Below, one piece after another: positions 1 to 7,937 of a stretch of 64,000 nt of DNA. Each line of letters opens with the position of its first letter. The stretch's first letter is position 1. Source of the stretch: Paenibacillus plantarum (GTDB lineage Bacteria; Bacillota; Bacilli; Paenibacillales; NBRC-103111); assembly GCF_013141695.1 (NCBI RefSeq), contig NZ_WHNY01000057.1:109603-173602 (forward strand), written 5' to 3'. A model generated the notes under the pieces. That model searched no databases. It saw only the letters and a list, made by a program, of their open reading frames with translations, and was not told the origin of the DNA. The translations under genes and the position numbers were made by a program.

Positions 1-401
1 AGCTTCTTTGTATTTCTTTCATATTGCGCTTGAAACAGCGCAGTAATTTGCTCTGAGAACGTGACTTCAAACGGCAGTTCGATTAAAGGAAAATTCAACC
101 TATCTGCTTCCTTTAGCACAGTACTAGGAATTTCTTTCCAATAACGACCAAGCTTAATGCCCAAACCAGATGAACCCCGTTCATTGAGGTTATGCAGTAA
201 TTCTACAAACAGCTCTGAAGAATCCTTCATGGCATAGCCTGTTGTCAGCAGTAACTCCCCCTGCTTCATCCAATTATAGATGTCAGGGGCGTCCATGAGA
301 TTTAAAGCGCTGATTATCCGCGAAATACCTCCCGCCCCAGCCACGATCTTCCCTTCGGATAAAGGATAAATGGTCATTGCTTCTTGTACCGTAATATTCA
401 T
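1..401 (-). CDS. PucR-family transcriptional regulator, N-terminal part (cut by window edge)
   Basis: The first 133 codons of a gene that runs off the left end. The start is ATG at 401, preceded on the minus strand by an AGGAAAGGGG ribosome site. The visible protein matches the N-terminal domain of PucR-type regulators (purine catabolism regulator-like domain), including a GELLLTTGY stretch at about residues 48-56 that is typical of the family. The C-terminal PucR helix-turn-helix lies outside the window. In Bacillus subtilis PucR controls purine nitrogen scavenging and is itself under TnrA control. Here the gene diverges from a catabolic operon starting at 610 and a GlnR/TnrA-type box lies between them, so it is probably the local activator of that operon. 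The regulator's ligand cannot be told from this fragment. Confidence 0.8.
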   Translation of the reverse strand, partial: MNITVQEAMTIYPLSEGKIVAGAGGISRIISALNLMDAPDIYNWMKQGELLLTTGYAMKDSSELFVELLHNLNERGSSGLGIKLGRYWKEIPSTVLKEADRLNFPLIELPFEVTFSEQITALFQAQYERNTKK

Positions 402-447
402 GAATAACACCCCTTTCCTGTAAAAGTGGCAGTCAAGTCGTCAATTA

Positions 448-464
448 TGTCAATTAATATAACA
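448..464 (-). promoter_or_regulatory. GlnR/TnrA-type box in the pucR promoter
   Basis: On the minus strand the 17-mer TGTTATATTAATTGACA fits the Bacillales GlnR/TnrA consensus TGTNA-N7-TNACA at every fixed position. A possible pucR promoter reads -35 TTGTTT, 16 bp, -10 TATATT, with the -10 inside the box, which would suit repression. The 402-609 interval otherwise holds only the divergent promoters. Confidence 0.6.
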
Positions 465-519
465 TAAATTGGTTTTAAAACAAATGGAAATGAATTTTTT
501 AGGTTATAACCCAAACATA

Positions 520-560
520 TGTCATCTTTATTTACACACATTTAATTCTAGGCTTATGAT
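520..560 (+). promoter_or_regulatory. Promoter of the 610 operon with GlnR/TnrA-type box
   Basis: TGTCATCTTTATTTACA (520-536) fits TGTNA-N7-TNACA exactly. Its right half (TTTACA, 531-536) doubles as a -35, followed after 18 bp by TATGAT (555-560). The predicted transcript starts near 567, about 43 nt before the first gene. The same box-over-minus-35 geometry is seen in the promoter of the ABC importer at 7938-7977. Confidence 0.6.
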
Positions 561-609
561 GAAGGCAAGGAATAACACCATACACGAATGAAGCAAACGA
601 GGTGATCGC

Positions 610-1416
610 ATGCACAAATTGGGTACCCCCTATAGCTATTGGCAGGTATCGAAAACTAACGTCATCCTTCAGCGCACGCCCAAACCGCCACAGCCTATTA
701 CTTTCCCTGTAGCCTCACGCAAGCTTACGCTTGATTTGCAACACACGGCGATTATTGTGGTTGATATGCAAAATGACTTTTGCAGCGTCGGCGGTTGGCT
801 CGACCATATCGGGGTCAACACGCAGCCCCTTTTAAAGCCAATTGAAACTCTTAATAAACTCCTACCAACTTTACGTTTAGCAGAAGTACCTGTGATCTGG
901 CTCAATTGGGGCAATCGTCCCGACCGGCTTAACCTCAGCCCATCCGTTCTGCATGTGTATAATGCGACAGGCGAGGGCAGTGGCATCGGCGAACCACTAC
1001 CTCATAACGGCTCGCATGTACTCGAGCAAGGAAGCTGGGGCGCCGCGCCCGTAGATGGGCTGCATATCGAAGTCGATGACATCCATGTTGATAAATATCG
1101 GATGAGCGGATTTTGGGATACCCAGCTCGACAGCATACTGCGCAATTTGGCGATCGATACCATTCTGTTCGCAGGCGTCAACATCGATCAATGCGTAATG
1201 GCTACTTTACAAGACGCGGTGTGCCTCGGATATGACAGCATTTTATTAGAAGACTGCTGCGCTACGACCTCACCTGCATTTTGTACCGAAGCTACTCTAT
1301 ATAACATTCAGCAATGCTACGGCTTTGTGGCGAATTCCGCTGATGTGCTGGAAGCAATCGCCACACCTACTAGAGAGGAGAATGACTATGCAACTCGGAA
1401 TCGCAGGACACTTTGA
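610..1416 (+). CDS. Isochorismatase-family cysteine hydrolase
   Basis: A 268-residue cytoplasmic amidohydrolase of the isochorismatase-like superfamily. The catalytic triad is visible: Asp52 in VVDMQNDF, Lys162 in HVDKYRMSGF, and Cys195 in GVNIDQCVMA. Family members cleave C-N bonds in nicotinamide, N-carbamoylsarcosine, ureidoacrylate or biuret; overall layout is closest to the RutB/N-carbamoylsarcosine amidase type, but substrate cannot be fixed from sequence. A 40-residue N-terminal extension precedes the core, as in RutB-like proteins. The start at 610 has a GAGGTGAT ribosome site. The 3' end overlaps the start of the cupin gene, so the two are translationally coupled. It heads a five-gene operon of small-molecule catabolism; an amide- or ureide-releasing step that yields ammonia is the likely role. 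Confidence 0.8.
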   Translation: MHKLGTPYSYWQVSKTNVILQRTPKPPQPITFPVASRKLTLDLQHTAIIVVDMQNDFCSVGGWLDHIGVNTQPLLKPIETLNKLLPTLRLAEVPVIWLNWGNRPDRLNLSPSVLHVYNATGEGSGIGEPLPHNGSHVLEQGSWGAAPVDGLHIEVDDIHVDKYRMSGFWDTQLDSILRNLAIDTILFAGVNIDQCVMATLQDAVCLGYDSILLEDCCATTSPAFCTEATLYNIQQCYGFVANSADVLEAIATPTREENDYATRNRRTL

Positions 1417-1816
1417 GGGATGCCCCGTTCACAAAATTTCTAGCAAAGACAGTAATAAATTCGTTCTTTTATGTGATGGGACACAAGTCCCCTTTGTTTC
1501 TGTTATTGAAATCTTCGATGTAGACGGACAAACGCCGCCTAACGAGCATTCTGAGGCTTATGAATACTTTTATGTGCTTGCTGGAGAAGGGATTGCAATT
1601 ATGGGGGATGTGGAAATTCCCATCCAGACGAGTTCATTTTTCGTTGTTCCTCCTGGAAACAACCATCAAGTGATCAATACTGGCAAGGGACGGCTGTACG
1701 TATTGACGACTATGCTTCCGGATGAGGGCTTTTCCAATTTAATCAAGTCAGGGCCTGAGGTTAGCTTAGACGAAGAAGATCTCACCGTTTTGCGAGGACT
1801 AAGCTTAAAGAAATAA
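1388..1816 (+). CDS. Single-domain cupin protein
   Basis: A 142-residue protein with one cupin barrel: the segment around NEHSEAYEYFYVLAGEG and the later PPGNNHQVIN carry the two histidine-containing cupin motifs. Such proteins bind a metal and act as dioxygenases, isomerases or aminohydrolases, or as binding proteins. I chose ATG 1388 because AGAGAGGAG sits 7 nt upstream; an upstream in-frame ATG at 1382 is too close and 1325 has no ribosome site. The gene overlaps the preceding hydrolase by 29 bp. Ureidoglycine aminohydrolases of purine breakdown are cupins, but they are bicupins and about twice as long, so that function is not claimed. Confidence 0.75.
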   Translation: MQLGIAGHFEGCPVHKISSKDSNKFVLLCDGTQVPFVSVIEIFDVDGQTPPNEHSEAYEYFYVLAGEGIAIMGDVEIPIQTSSFFVVPPGNNHQVINTGKGRLYVLTTMLPDEGFSNLIKSGPEVSLDEEDLTVLRGLSLKK

Positions 1817-1853
1817 TCCCTGCTAGAACGCTATAAACGAAGGAGGAACACCT

Positions 1854-2927
1854 ATGTTGCAAGCTCAACAACCTGTTTTACGGAAATTTTATTATCCTGT
1901 ACTCCCTGTCTCCCATCTGCAAAATGGCCCTCAATCCATTACCATGCTTGGTGAGAAAGTTGTTCTGTGGCTCGATGAGAAAGGCCAGCCTGCCGCTGCT
2001 ATCGATCGTTGCTGTCACCGCACAGCGAAGCTATCAGGCGGAACCGTGGAGAATGGTTGTGTCGTTTGTCCCTATCATGGTTGGTCCTTTAATCGTGATG
2101 GGAAATGTACTTATTTCCCGCAATCCCAACTAGAGGATCCTCCCAAGGCTTATAAAATCAAAGCATACCGCTGCGAAGAGCGTTACGGCTATGTCTGGGT
2201 CGCATTAGATGAACCTTTAATGGGTATTCCTGAGTTCAAAAGAGCAGATGATCCGTCCTTCCGACAAATTGACCAGTTCTATGAAGTGATCCACTGTGCA
2301 GGCATGCGTCTGATGGAAAATTCCTTTGACGGTGCTCATGTTGCATTCGTTCACCACAATACATTTGGAGACAAGAATGATCCCGTGCCTCCCAAAATCA
2401 AGATTACCCCGAATGCCTGGGGCTTCGAAACATTTACAGAGCTAGGCGTAACAAACAAGCTGAACGACAAAGTGAAGGCAATCAATGTGGAAGGTGCCAC
2501 AACGACACGAACCGTGTCTGGGCAATGGTTCATGCCTTTTATGCGGCAATCCGACATGACCTATCCGAACGGCCTGGTTCACTCTATCGTTACCTGTTCC
2601 ACACCAATTGATAACGATTCCTGCATCCTCGTGCAGTTCGTGTATCGCAGCGACACAGAGGCGGATGTGCCCGCTGCGACGGTTATCGCTTTTGACCGTG
2701 CCGTTGTCGATGAGGATATGGCCGTGCTCGAAAGCACAGAAAGCGACTTCCCATTGGATATCCGGATGAGGATGGAAACACACATGCACTCGGATCAGCC
2801 TGGTATTTTGATGCGCGAGATGTTACTGAAGCTTCTTGCCGATCATGGTGAAACAGAAATGACAAGACCTCGAGACCCGTCTGCACTCACCGTAACTATT
2901 TTAGAAAGAGCAAAAACCAATTCATAA
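1854..2927 (+). CDS. Rieske non-heme iron oxygenase, terminal oxygenase component
   Basis: 357 residues. The Rieske [2Fe-2S] ligands are Cys53-x-His55 and Cys72-x2-His75 (CPYHGW). The mononuclear iron site Asn156-x2-Asp159-x2-His162-x4-His167 follows in the catalytic domain. Such enzymes hydroxylate, N- or O-demethylate or open rings using electrons from a reductase/ferredoxin; the layout resembles the vanillate demethylase/PobA-like single-component alpha-type family. No ferredoxin or reductase gene is in the operon, so electrons must come from elsewhere. GGAGG ribosome site 8 nt upstream. Its co-occurrence with a creatininase-type hydrolase and a cysteine hydrolase suggests oxidative N-demethylation or ring hydroxylation of a nitrogen compound (inference). 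Confidence 0.85.
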   Translation: MLQAQQPVLRKFYYPVLPVSHLQNGPQSITMLGEKVVLWLDEKGQPAAAIDRCCHRTAKLSGGTVENGCVVCPYHGWSFNRDGKCTYFPQSQLEDPPKAYKIKAYRCEERYGYVWVALDEPLMGIPEFKRADDPSFRQIDQFYEVIHCAGMRLMENSFDGAHVAFVHHNTFGDKNDPVPPKIKITPNAWGFETFTELGVTNKLNDKVKAINVEGATTTRTVSGQWFMPFMRQSDMTYPNGLVHSIVTCSTPIDNDSCILVQFVYRSDTEADVPAATVIAFDRAVVDEDMAVLESTESDFPLDIRMRMETHMHSDQPGILMREMLLKLLADHGETEMTRPRDPSALTVTILERAKTNS

Positions 2928-2969
2928 TCCTACGAAACCCACATGAAACTATCGGAAGAGGTGATCGAC

Positions 2970-3806
2970 ATGTTCAGCAGATACGAGGGTACGGCGTGGG
3001 AAGCGCGCTTTTTGCCCCGATTATCTTCCAGAGAAATCGCCGAATTGCCCAAGGAGAAGGCGCTTGTCATTTTATCGATTGGCGCTGTTGAGCAGCATGG
3101 TCCTCATCTTCCTGTTATGACGGACGCGCTCATTGGTGAGGCACTGTTGACAAGAACGATGGAGAAGTTGAACGCTGATCTCCCCATTTGGCTGCTACCT
3201 CCTCTCGCCTATGGAAAGAGCAATGAGCATACCGGCTTTGCCGGGACAATATCCCTCTCCTCCTCGACGCTGCAGCATGTGATCCTCGATATCGCACACA
3301 GCTTGCGTCTCAGCGGCTTTCACAAGCTGCTGCTACTCAACTCACATGGCGGCAACGTTGATTTACTAAACCTTGTCTCTCGCGAAATCAGAATCGCAAC
3401 AGGAATGACCGTCTTCTATATCATGCCGCATCAGCTTGATAGCTTTGAAGACATTTTAGCAGAAGAAGAACGTGAGTTCGGCATTCATGGCGGTGACTAT
3501 GAGACATCGCTTTTGAAAGCCATCAAGCCCCATTGGGTAAGTGACGCATACGCTGTGAAGGAAATTCCTGACATGCAGAAATACCGTTATTTGACACTAG
3601 AGGGGAAGGTTCGATTTGCATGGAAAACTGCCGACATATCAGCCTCAGGTGTCATGGGTGATGCTACTTCAGCAACTGCCGACAAAGGCACTTTATTCAT
3701 GGAGCGCATTACCGATCAATTGGCACAGGCACTTGTAGAGCTTTGTGATTTTGACATCGCGCAGTTGAATTCATTCCGAACCCCGAAGGAGCTACACTCT
3801 CAATAA
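2970..3806 (+). CDS. Creatininase-family amidohydrolase
   Basis: 278 residues from ATG 2970, which follows a GAAGAGGTGATC ribosome site; the upstream in-frame ATG at 2943 has none. The family signature is clear: EQHGPHLPVMTD near the N-terminus (metal-binding Glu and His residues) and LLLNSHGGNVD further on. Members are Zn/Mn-dependent cyclic-amide or formamide hydrolases: creatinine amidohydrolase, ArfB formamide hydrolase, mycofactocin MftE. The protein is slightly longer than most creatininases. Here it sits between the Rieske oxygenase and the PhyH oxygenase in one operon. Creatinine itself is a plausible but unproven substrate; the neighbouring guanidine-riboswitch importer makes a guanidino compound attractive. 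Confidence 0.8.
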   Translation: MFSRYEGTAWEARFLPRLSSREIAELPKEKALVILSIGAVEQHGPHLPVMTDALIGEALLTRTMEKLNADLPIWLLPPLAYGKSNEHTGFAGTISLSSSTLQHVILDIAHSLRLSGFHKLLLLNSHGGNVDLLNLVSREIRIATGMTVFYIMPHQLDSFEDILAEEEREFGIHGGDYETSLLKAIKPHWVSDAYAVKEIPDMQKYRYLTLEGKVRFAWKTADISASGVMGDATSATADKGTLFMERITDQLAQALVELCDFDIAQLNSFRTPKELHSQ

Positions 3807-3895
3807 ATCCGCAAGCCAGTTTGGTCTAAGAGCGCTACTTCCGCTAGTCAATCTAGTTATCGACTGATCCCAATTTGAACAAAGAGGTGACCCCC

Positions 3896-4684
3896 ATGTT
3901 TGAAGTACCCGCAGAGAAAATCGCATTTTATGAAGAGAATGGTTTTGTCCAGTTAGAGGATGTCTTGTCGGAAAAGGAAATCAACGAGCTAAGCGCTTAC
4001 CTCGACGAGGTCATGGCGATTGAAGGTGAACATACCCAAAGTGTGGAGAAGGACTCCGACTACTTCAAAATTCTAAACAGCAAAATGAATACATGGCGGG
4101 ATTCTGCCGGTATGGCCCTCTACGTGCTAAGTCCCAAACTTGCGGATATTGCCAGGCAATTTTCCGGTTCAACCGGCGTCCGCTTGTTCCATGATCAAGC
4201 CTTCTGGAAAATGCCCGGAGATTCCAAACCTACACCTTGGCATCAGGATGCCACTTATTTTCCCATGCATGAATCGAACGTTCTAACCCTATGGCTGCCG
4301 ATGCATGATGTGGATGATGTGAATGGTTGCTTGTCCTTCATCCCAGGCTCTCATAAGGAAGGGAAATTAACGAATGTCGACTTTCTACATCCCATCGATT
4401 TACTCGAGCTCACCAAGGAAAGTGGTACAAACCTCCGTCGACCTGTCAACGTCCCTCTCAAACGCGGCAGTTTCACACTTCATCATGGACTCACTTTTCA
4501 TTATGCACATGCCAACAAATCTGACAAACCACGCCGAGTCTTGACCATCGTCTATATGCCGGAGAATGCCACTTTTAATAGCAAAAGTAATCATGAGCTT
4601 ACCCAAGGCTCTAGCCTTCAGGAAGGTGAACCCCTAAAGGGGCGGCTTTTCCCCGTCTTAGCATCGGCTTCACAATCTGACTAA
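3896..4684 (+). CDS. Phytanoyl-CoA dioxygenase (PhyH)-family Fe(II)/2-oxoglutarate oxygenase
   Basis: 262 residues. The iron-binding H-x-D is in TPWHQDATYF and the distal His in HHGLTFHYAH, followed by an Arg pair (KPRRVLTI) that fits 2-oxoglutarate binding. PhyH-type enzymes hydroxylate or demethylate small carboxylates, amines and natural-product intermediates. ATG 3896 was chosen because AAGAGGTGA lies 5-6 nt upstream. It is the last gene of the operon and is followed by the palindromic repeat region and convergently by the ABC importer. Two different oxygenases in one short operon imply two sequential oxidative steps or one step on each of two N-methyl groups (inference). Confidence 0.8.
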   Translation: MFEVPAEKIAFYEENGFVQLEDVLSEKEINELSAYLDEVMAIEGEHTQSVEKDSDYFKILNSKMNTWRDSAGMALYVLSPKLADIARQFSGSTGVRLFHDQAFWKMPGDSKPTPWHQDATYFPMHESNVLTLWLPMHDVDDVNGCLSFIPGSHKEGKLTNVDFLHPIDLLELTKESGTNLRRPVNVPLKRGSFTLHHGLTFHYAHANKSDKPRRVLTIVYMPENATFNSKSNHELTQGSSLQEGEPLKGRLFPVLASASQSD

Positions 4685-4727
4685 GTGGCATGGAATAGGA
4701 TGCCTGTTACTCTTTTGCTTTTAAAAT

Positions 4728-4919
4728 GAATAACTGGAAAACCTCCATCTAAATTCTCCCTAATCGGTTCAAAATCAGAATTTGATGGATTTCATGTAGC
4801 TAATTTACTCACTTCTGCGGTTTTTGAGCAAAATGGCTCAAACTAGCTGGATGTTTTCCAGCTATTTCAATAAAAACGGAACTTTCCACCGAAATAGCTG
4901 GATGTTTTCCAGCTATTTC
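4728..4919. repeat. Intergenic palindromic repeat, family A, copy 1
   Basis: Between convergent operons. Four related units: 4728-4753, 4781-4807, 4842-4868 and 4892-4919. The last is a perfect hairpin, stem AAATAGCTGGA with a 5-nt loop; the third is the same unit 51 bp upstream with a slightly shorter stem. The first two are degenerate forms (ACTGGA...CTCCATCTAAAT; TTGATGGAT). A related copy is at 28330-28480 in the other orientation. No open reading frame of substance crosses it. Confidence 0.75.
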
Positions 4920-4976
4920 ACTTTCACCACCTCCTCGCCCCCACCGAACCGGCTCGCCGGCCTCACAACCCAACAC

Positions 4977-5013
4977 AAAAGGCACCACAAGCAGATCACT
5001 CTGCTTTGGTGCC
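4977..5013 (-). terminator. Rho-independent terminator of the ABC importer operon
   Basis: On the minus strand GGCACCAAAGCAGA, loop GTGA, TCTGCTTGTGGTGCC, then TTTTG. It lies 11 bp beyond the ATPase stop codon. Confidence 0.85.
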
Positions 5014-5023
5014 CCCTATGCCT

Positions 5024-5848
5024 TTACTCGTCGTGATGCCCTATCAACGAAATGATCTGCTTCTTCAGCTTCACGAAAGCTTCGGAATCCTTCACATCCT
5101 CCACCTGCCTCAGCCCGCGCGGTATGACAATCTCACTGCGGATCGTGCCTGGATGCGCCTGCATCACATATACCCGCTGCGATAGGAAGATGGCTTCCTC
5201 GATATCGTGCGTGATGAACACAACCGTCGTTTTCTCCTTTTCCCAAATGCGCAGGAGCAGCTCTTGCATCGCATTTTTCGTTTGTGGATCCAGCGCGCCG
5301 AACGGTTCATCCATGAGCAGCACATCCGGATTATTCGCCAAAGCTCGCGCGATCGCGACCCGCTGCTTCATCCCGCCCGAAAGCTCCTTCGGCAATGATT
5401 TTGCGAACTTATGCAACCCGACTAGCTCCATGAAGTGATCGGATATGGTTCTCTTTTCGAATAAAGGAACACCCTTCAACGTCAATCCGAACTCAATATT
5501 CTCTCTCACGGATAGCCAAGGGAATAGCGTATAGCTCTGGAAGACCATGCCTCTGTCAGCGCCAGGACCTTCAATCTCATGCCCATTGATACTTAGGTCA
5601 CCCATCGTCAAGGGCTCTAATCCAGCTATAATCCGCAATAAGGAAGACTTCCCGCAGCCTGAGGGCCCGACAAAGCTGACAAACTCATGCGCATCCACAT
5701 GAAAGGACACTCGATCCAAAGCTACGAATTGCGACTTCTTCGTACTGTACACCTTCGTAACATCGACCGCCTCAATTTTTCGTACACTAGCACCCGCAAT
5801 AGTCCCCTCAGAAGGCACGTTGTTGTAATCTAAGTTCAATGCTTCCAT
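5024..5848 (-). CDS. ABC transporter ATP-binding protein, SsuB/TauB type
   Basis: 274 residues from ATG 5848 (ribosome site GGAGGG, 8 nt away), one base after the permease stop, so translation is coupled. Walker A GPSGCGKS at 61-68, Q-loop Gln104, signature LSGGM at 156-160, Walker B VLLMDE at 176-181 and H-loop His214 are all present, so the ATPase should be active. The class energises importers for nitrate, taurine, sulfonates, pyrimidine precursors or guanidine. Last gene of the three-gene importer operon that begins with the guanidine-I riboswitch leader, which points to guanidine or a related cation as cargo rather than sulfonate. Confidence 0.9.
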   Translation of the reverse strand: MEALNLDYNNVPSEGTIAGASVRKIEAVDVTKVYSTKKSQFVALDRVSFHVDAHEFVSFVGPSGCGKSSLLRIIAGLEPLTMGDLSINGHEIEGPGADRGMVFQSYTLFPWLSVRENIEFGLTLKGVPLFEKRTISDHFMELVGLHKFAKSLPKELSGGMKQRVAIARALANNPDVLLMDEPFGALDPQTKNAMQELLLRIWEKEKTTVVFITHDIEEAIFLSQRVYVMQAHPGTIRSEIVIPRGLRQVEDVKDSEAFVKLKKQIISLIGHHDE

Positions 5849-5849
5849 C

Positions 5850-6668
5850 TTAACGCCCTCCTTCCAACCATGGGAAAAATCGCTTATGACAATAAGCAAA
5901 TGTGCGATCCGTCAGTAAGCCCAGCAAACCAATCGCAATTATGCCAACAAAGATTTGATCCGTGTTCAAGAACCGCTGCGCCTTCATGATCGAAAATCCA
6001 AGACCACTGCTAGCCGCAACCAACTCAGCTACAACCAGATACGTCCATGCCCATCCAATGATTAAGCGCAATGTATTCATCAGATCTGGAAGCAGTGCAG
6101 GAATCAGCACCTTTTCGATAACTTGCCAGCGTTTCGCTCCTAGTGTATACGAGGTTTGCAGTAGATCATTGGAGACCGAGCGTGTATTGTCTGCAACCAT
6201 CAGCATTAATTGGAAGAAACACCCTAGGAAGATGACGAGAACCTTCGCCCACTCGCCAATCCCTGCCCACACCATAATCAAGGGAATGAACGCCGTCGCA
6301 GGCATATACCGAATAAATTCAGTAGGAGGTACTAGAATAGCTTCTGCAAACTTATACGTACCCGCCAGGATCCCTAGCGGTATCCCAATGATACAAGCGA
6401 GCAAGAATCCACCGCCTACTCGGAAAATACTGATCCAAACATTTTGCCAGAACACGGGGTTCTGTAGTTGAATTCCAAACTGCCGGAGCACCTGATCCGG
6501 TGTTGGAAGGAATGTACGATTAACCAAGTCGCCGTAGCTCATCACGCTCCAGAACAATAACAGAACCGCAATGATGAGCACAACACCTGACAAATATGAT
6601 TTACGGCTAATTTCACCTCGTATGGCAAACAATGTGGACTTGCGTCTTTTTTTCACCAGCGTTTCCAT
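5850..6668 (-). CDS. ABC transporter permease, SsuC/TauC type
   Basis: 272 residues, BPD-transp-1 fold with about six membrane helices. An N-terminal basic stretch (KKRRKS) is followed by the first helix near residues 28-46. The EAA-type cytoplasmic loop that contacts the ATPase is visible around TLGAKRWQVIEKVLIPALLP. GGAGGG ribosome site 6 nt before ATG 6668. It forms a homodimeric channel with the 5024-5848 ATPase and receives cargo from the 6704-7723 lipoprotein. Confidence 0.9.
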   Translation of the reverse strand: METLVKKRRKSTLFAIRGEISRKSYLSGVVLIIAVLLLFWSVMSYGDLVNRTFLPTPDQVLRQFGIQLQNPVFWQNVWISIFRVGGGFLLACIIGIPLGILAGTYKFAEAILVPPTEFIRYMPATAFIPLIMVWAGIGEWAKVLVIFLGCFFQLMLMVADNTRSVSNDLLQTSYTLGAKRWQVIEKVLIPALLPDLMNTLRLIIGWAWTYLVVAELVAASSGLGFSIMKAQRFLNTDQIFVGIIAIGLLGLLTDRTFAYCHKRFFPWLEGGR

Positions 6669-6703
6669 CTGCAGCCCTCCTGCTCAGCCTCTATAGCTTT
6701 TAT

Positions 6704-7723
6704 TTATTTCTTGCGTTCCTTCATGACTTCCTCTACAAAGTGGCCATCCAAGAAGGTTTCCGCTTTCGGTATTGCGCTTAACATATCTAAGCTTTTTAAG
6801 AATTCGGCCGTTTTGCCAGAAGTAAATGCTAGCGACTCGTAGGAATCTCCTTTGGTGAAAGCCTTGACGTTATCCTCCAGTTGGAAAATCTTCACGCTAT
6901 CCACACCAGCTTTGTACTCATCGATCGGCGTCTCTGCCGCTTTAGCCATAATTTTCAAAGACTCTTCTGGGTTCGCTTTCCAGTAATCCAATGCGTCGAA
7001 CCAAGCGTTAATGATTTTTTTCACATCGTCTGGACGATTTTTCGTAATTTCTTCTTTGAATACGAGTAAGTCAGGAATCAATCCTGGAGTGTCCTTGGAT
7101 GAGAAGAGCAGCTTCCCTTTCCCCTCTTGAATGGCTTTGCTTAGGAATGGCTCCCAGAGTACCGCAGCATCCAGATTACCCGCTATGAACGCTGGCCCTG
7201 CATCGTTGACTGTCATATTCGTATAGGAGACATCCTTCTCTGCTAACCCAGCTTTCTCAAGCGCTGTCAGCATCAGTAGATGATCGACAGTTCCAAGCTC
7301 CGTCGCGACTTTCTTACCTTTCAAATCTTTCAAAGAATTGATACTTGGCTTCACGACAACACCGTCGCCGCCATTCGAATTATCATTCACCAGCACTGCT
7401 TTCAACTTAATGCCTTTGCTTGCTGGAGCTAAAGTATCGCTCAACGTTTGACTATTTGCATCCACTTTACCTGAAGCGAGTGCGGATAAGGAGTCACTGT
7501 ACACAGGGAACCAGACCAGATCCACGTTCACGCCATTTTTCTCAAAAAAACCCTTCTCCTTCACGAGGTACCACACGAACCAGCCCGGCCATGGACTAAG
7601 CGCCAACTTGATTGGCTCCTTGCTGCCTCCTGTTGTCGTACTCGCCTCTTTAATTCCACACCCGCTGATAACTGTAAAAGTTAATAATACCGCCAACATC
7701 AGAAATATAGTTTTTTGTCTCAT
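6704..7723 (-). CDS. ABC transporter substrate-binding lipoprotein, SsuA/NMT1-like (probable guanidine uptake)
   Basis: 339 residues from ATG 7723; an in-frame start at 7780 would run back into the riboswitch terminator and lacks a ribosome site. Signal peptide with lipobox ISGC, Cys22 lipidated, so it is tethered outside the membrane. The mature part is a two-lobe NMT1/OpuAC-like fold beginning LALSPWPGWFVWYL, with GKVDANSQTLSDTLAP and GNLDAAVLWEPFL as typical hinge and pocket segments. Binding proteins with the same SPWPGW and DANSQT type segments are found beside urea/guanidine carboxylase genes under ykkC control (from memory of that family). First gene of the operon, about 210 nt downstream of its promoter. 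Confidence 0.85.
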   Translation of the reverse strand: MRQKTIFLMLAVLLTFTVISGCGIKEASTTTGGSKEPIKLALSPWPGWFVWYLVKEKGFFEKNGVNVDLVWFPVYSDSLSALASGKVDANSQTLSDTLAPASKGIKLKAVLVNDNSNGGDGVVVKPSINSLKDLKGKKVATELGTVDHLLMLTALEKAGLAEKDVSYTNMTVNDAGPAFIAGNLDAAVLWEPFLSKAIQEGKGKLLFSSKDTPGLIPDLLVFKEEITKNRPDDVKKIINAWFDALDYWKANPEESLKIMAKAAETPIDEYKAGVDSVKIFQLEDNVKAFTKGDSYESLAFTSGKTAEFLKSLDMLSAIPKAETFLDGHFVEEVMKERKK

Positions 7724-7759
7724 TCCCCGAACTCCCTCTCTGTATAAAATGGTAAAAGG

Positions 7760-7804
7760 AAAAGCCCGGAATGATATCATATCCTGATATCCTCCCGGGC
7801 TTTT
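7760..7804 (-). terminator. Riboswitch-controlled intrinsic terminator
   Basis: On the minus strand AAAAGCCCGG (7804-7795) can pair with CCGGGCTTTT (7769-7760), with a nested GATATC/GATATC pair, followed by a T-rich run. The 5' arm is also the conserved 3' segment of the ykkC aptamer (AAAAGCCCGGGAGG), so aptamer and terminator are mutually exclusive: ligand binding should free read-through into the importer genes. Confidence 0.8.
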
Positions 7805-7890
7805 ATCCCTCCGTGTGCACGATGAAGCTCATCGTGTGTCTTCTCTTGGACCTGACCGATAGCCTTCATTCTATCGCGGAACCCTAGAAA
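7791..7890 (-). promoter_or_regulatory. ykkC / guanidine-I riboswitch aptamer
   Basis: Leader RNA read on the minus strand. Conserved ykkC-yxkD blocks occur in order: CTAGGGTTCCG (7887-7877), a CGATAG/CTATCG stem, GTCAGGTCCAAGAGA, a long CACGATGA/TCATCGTG stem, ACACGGAGGGATAAAA and GCCCGGGAGG. This is the subtype 1 pattern, whose ligand is guanidinium. Subtypes 2a-2d (ppGpp, PRPP, nucleotides) differ in the 3' segment, but a covariance-model score is needed to exclude them fully. It lies between a good sigma-A promoter and the importer lipoprotein gene. Confidence 0.85.
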
Positions 7891-7937
7891 ACAAGTTTGC
7901 TATGCGGTTGTTACTTCGTTGTCTTACTTTTGTTTAT

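Noticed and set aside
4842..4919. CRISPR-like repeat-spacer pattern
   Set aside because: Only two units, each palindromic, no cas genes; better explained as an intergenic repeat.
4824..5036. 70-codon plus-strand frame
   Set aside because: Made of the family A hairpin units, which yield the repeated peptide SWMFSSYF; repeat artefact.
7760..7890. SAM (S-box) or T-box leader
   Set aside because: Sequence blocks match ykkC instead; no S-box core or T-box sequence.
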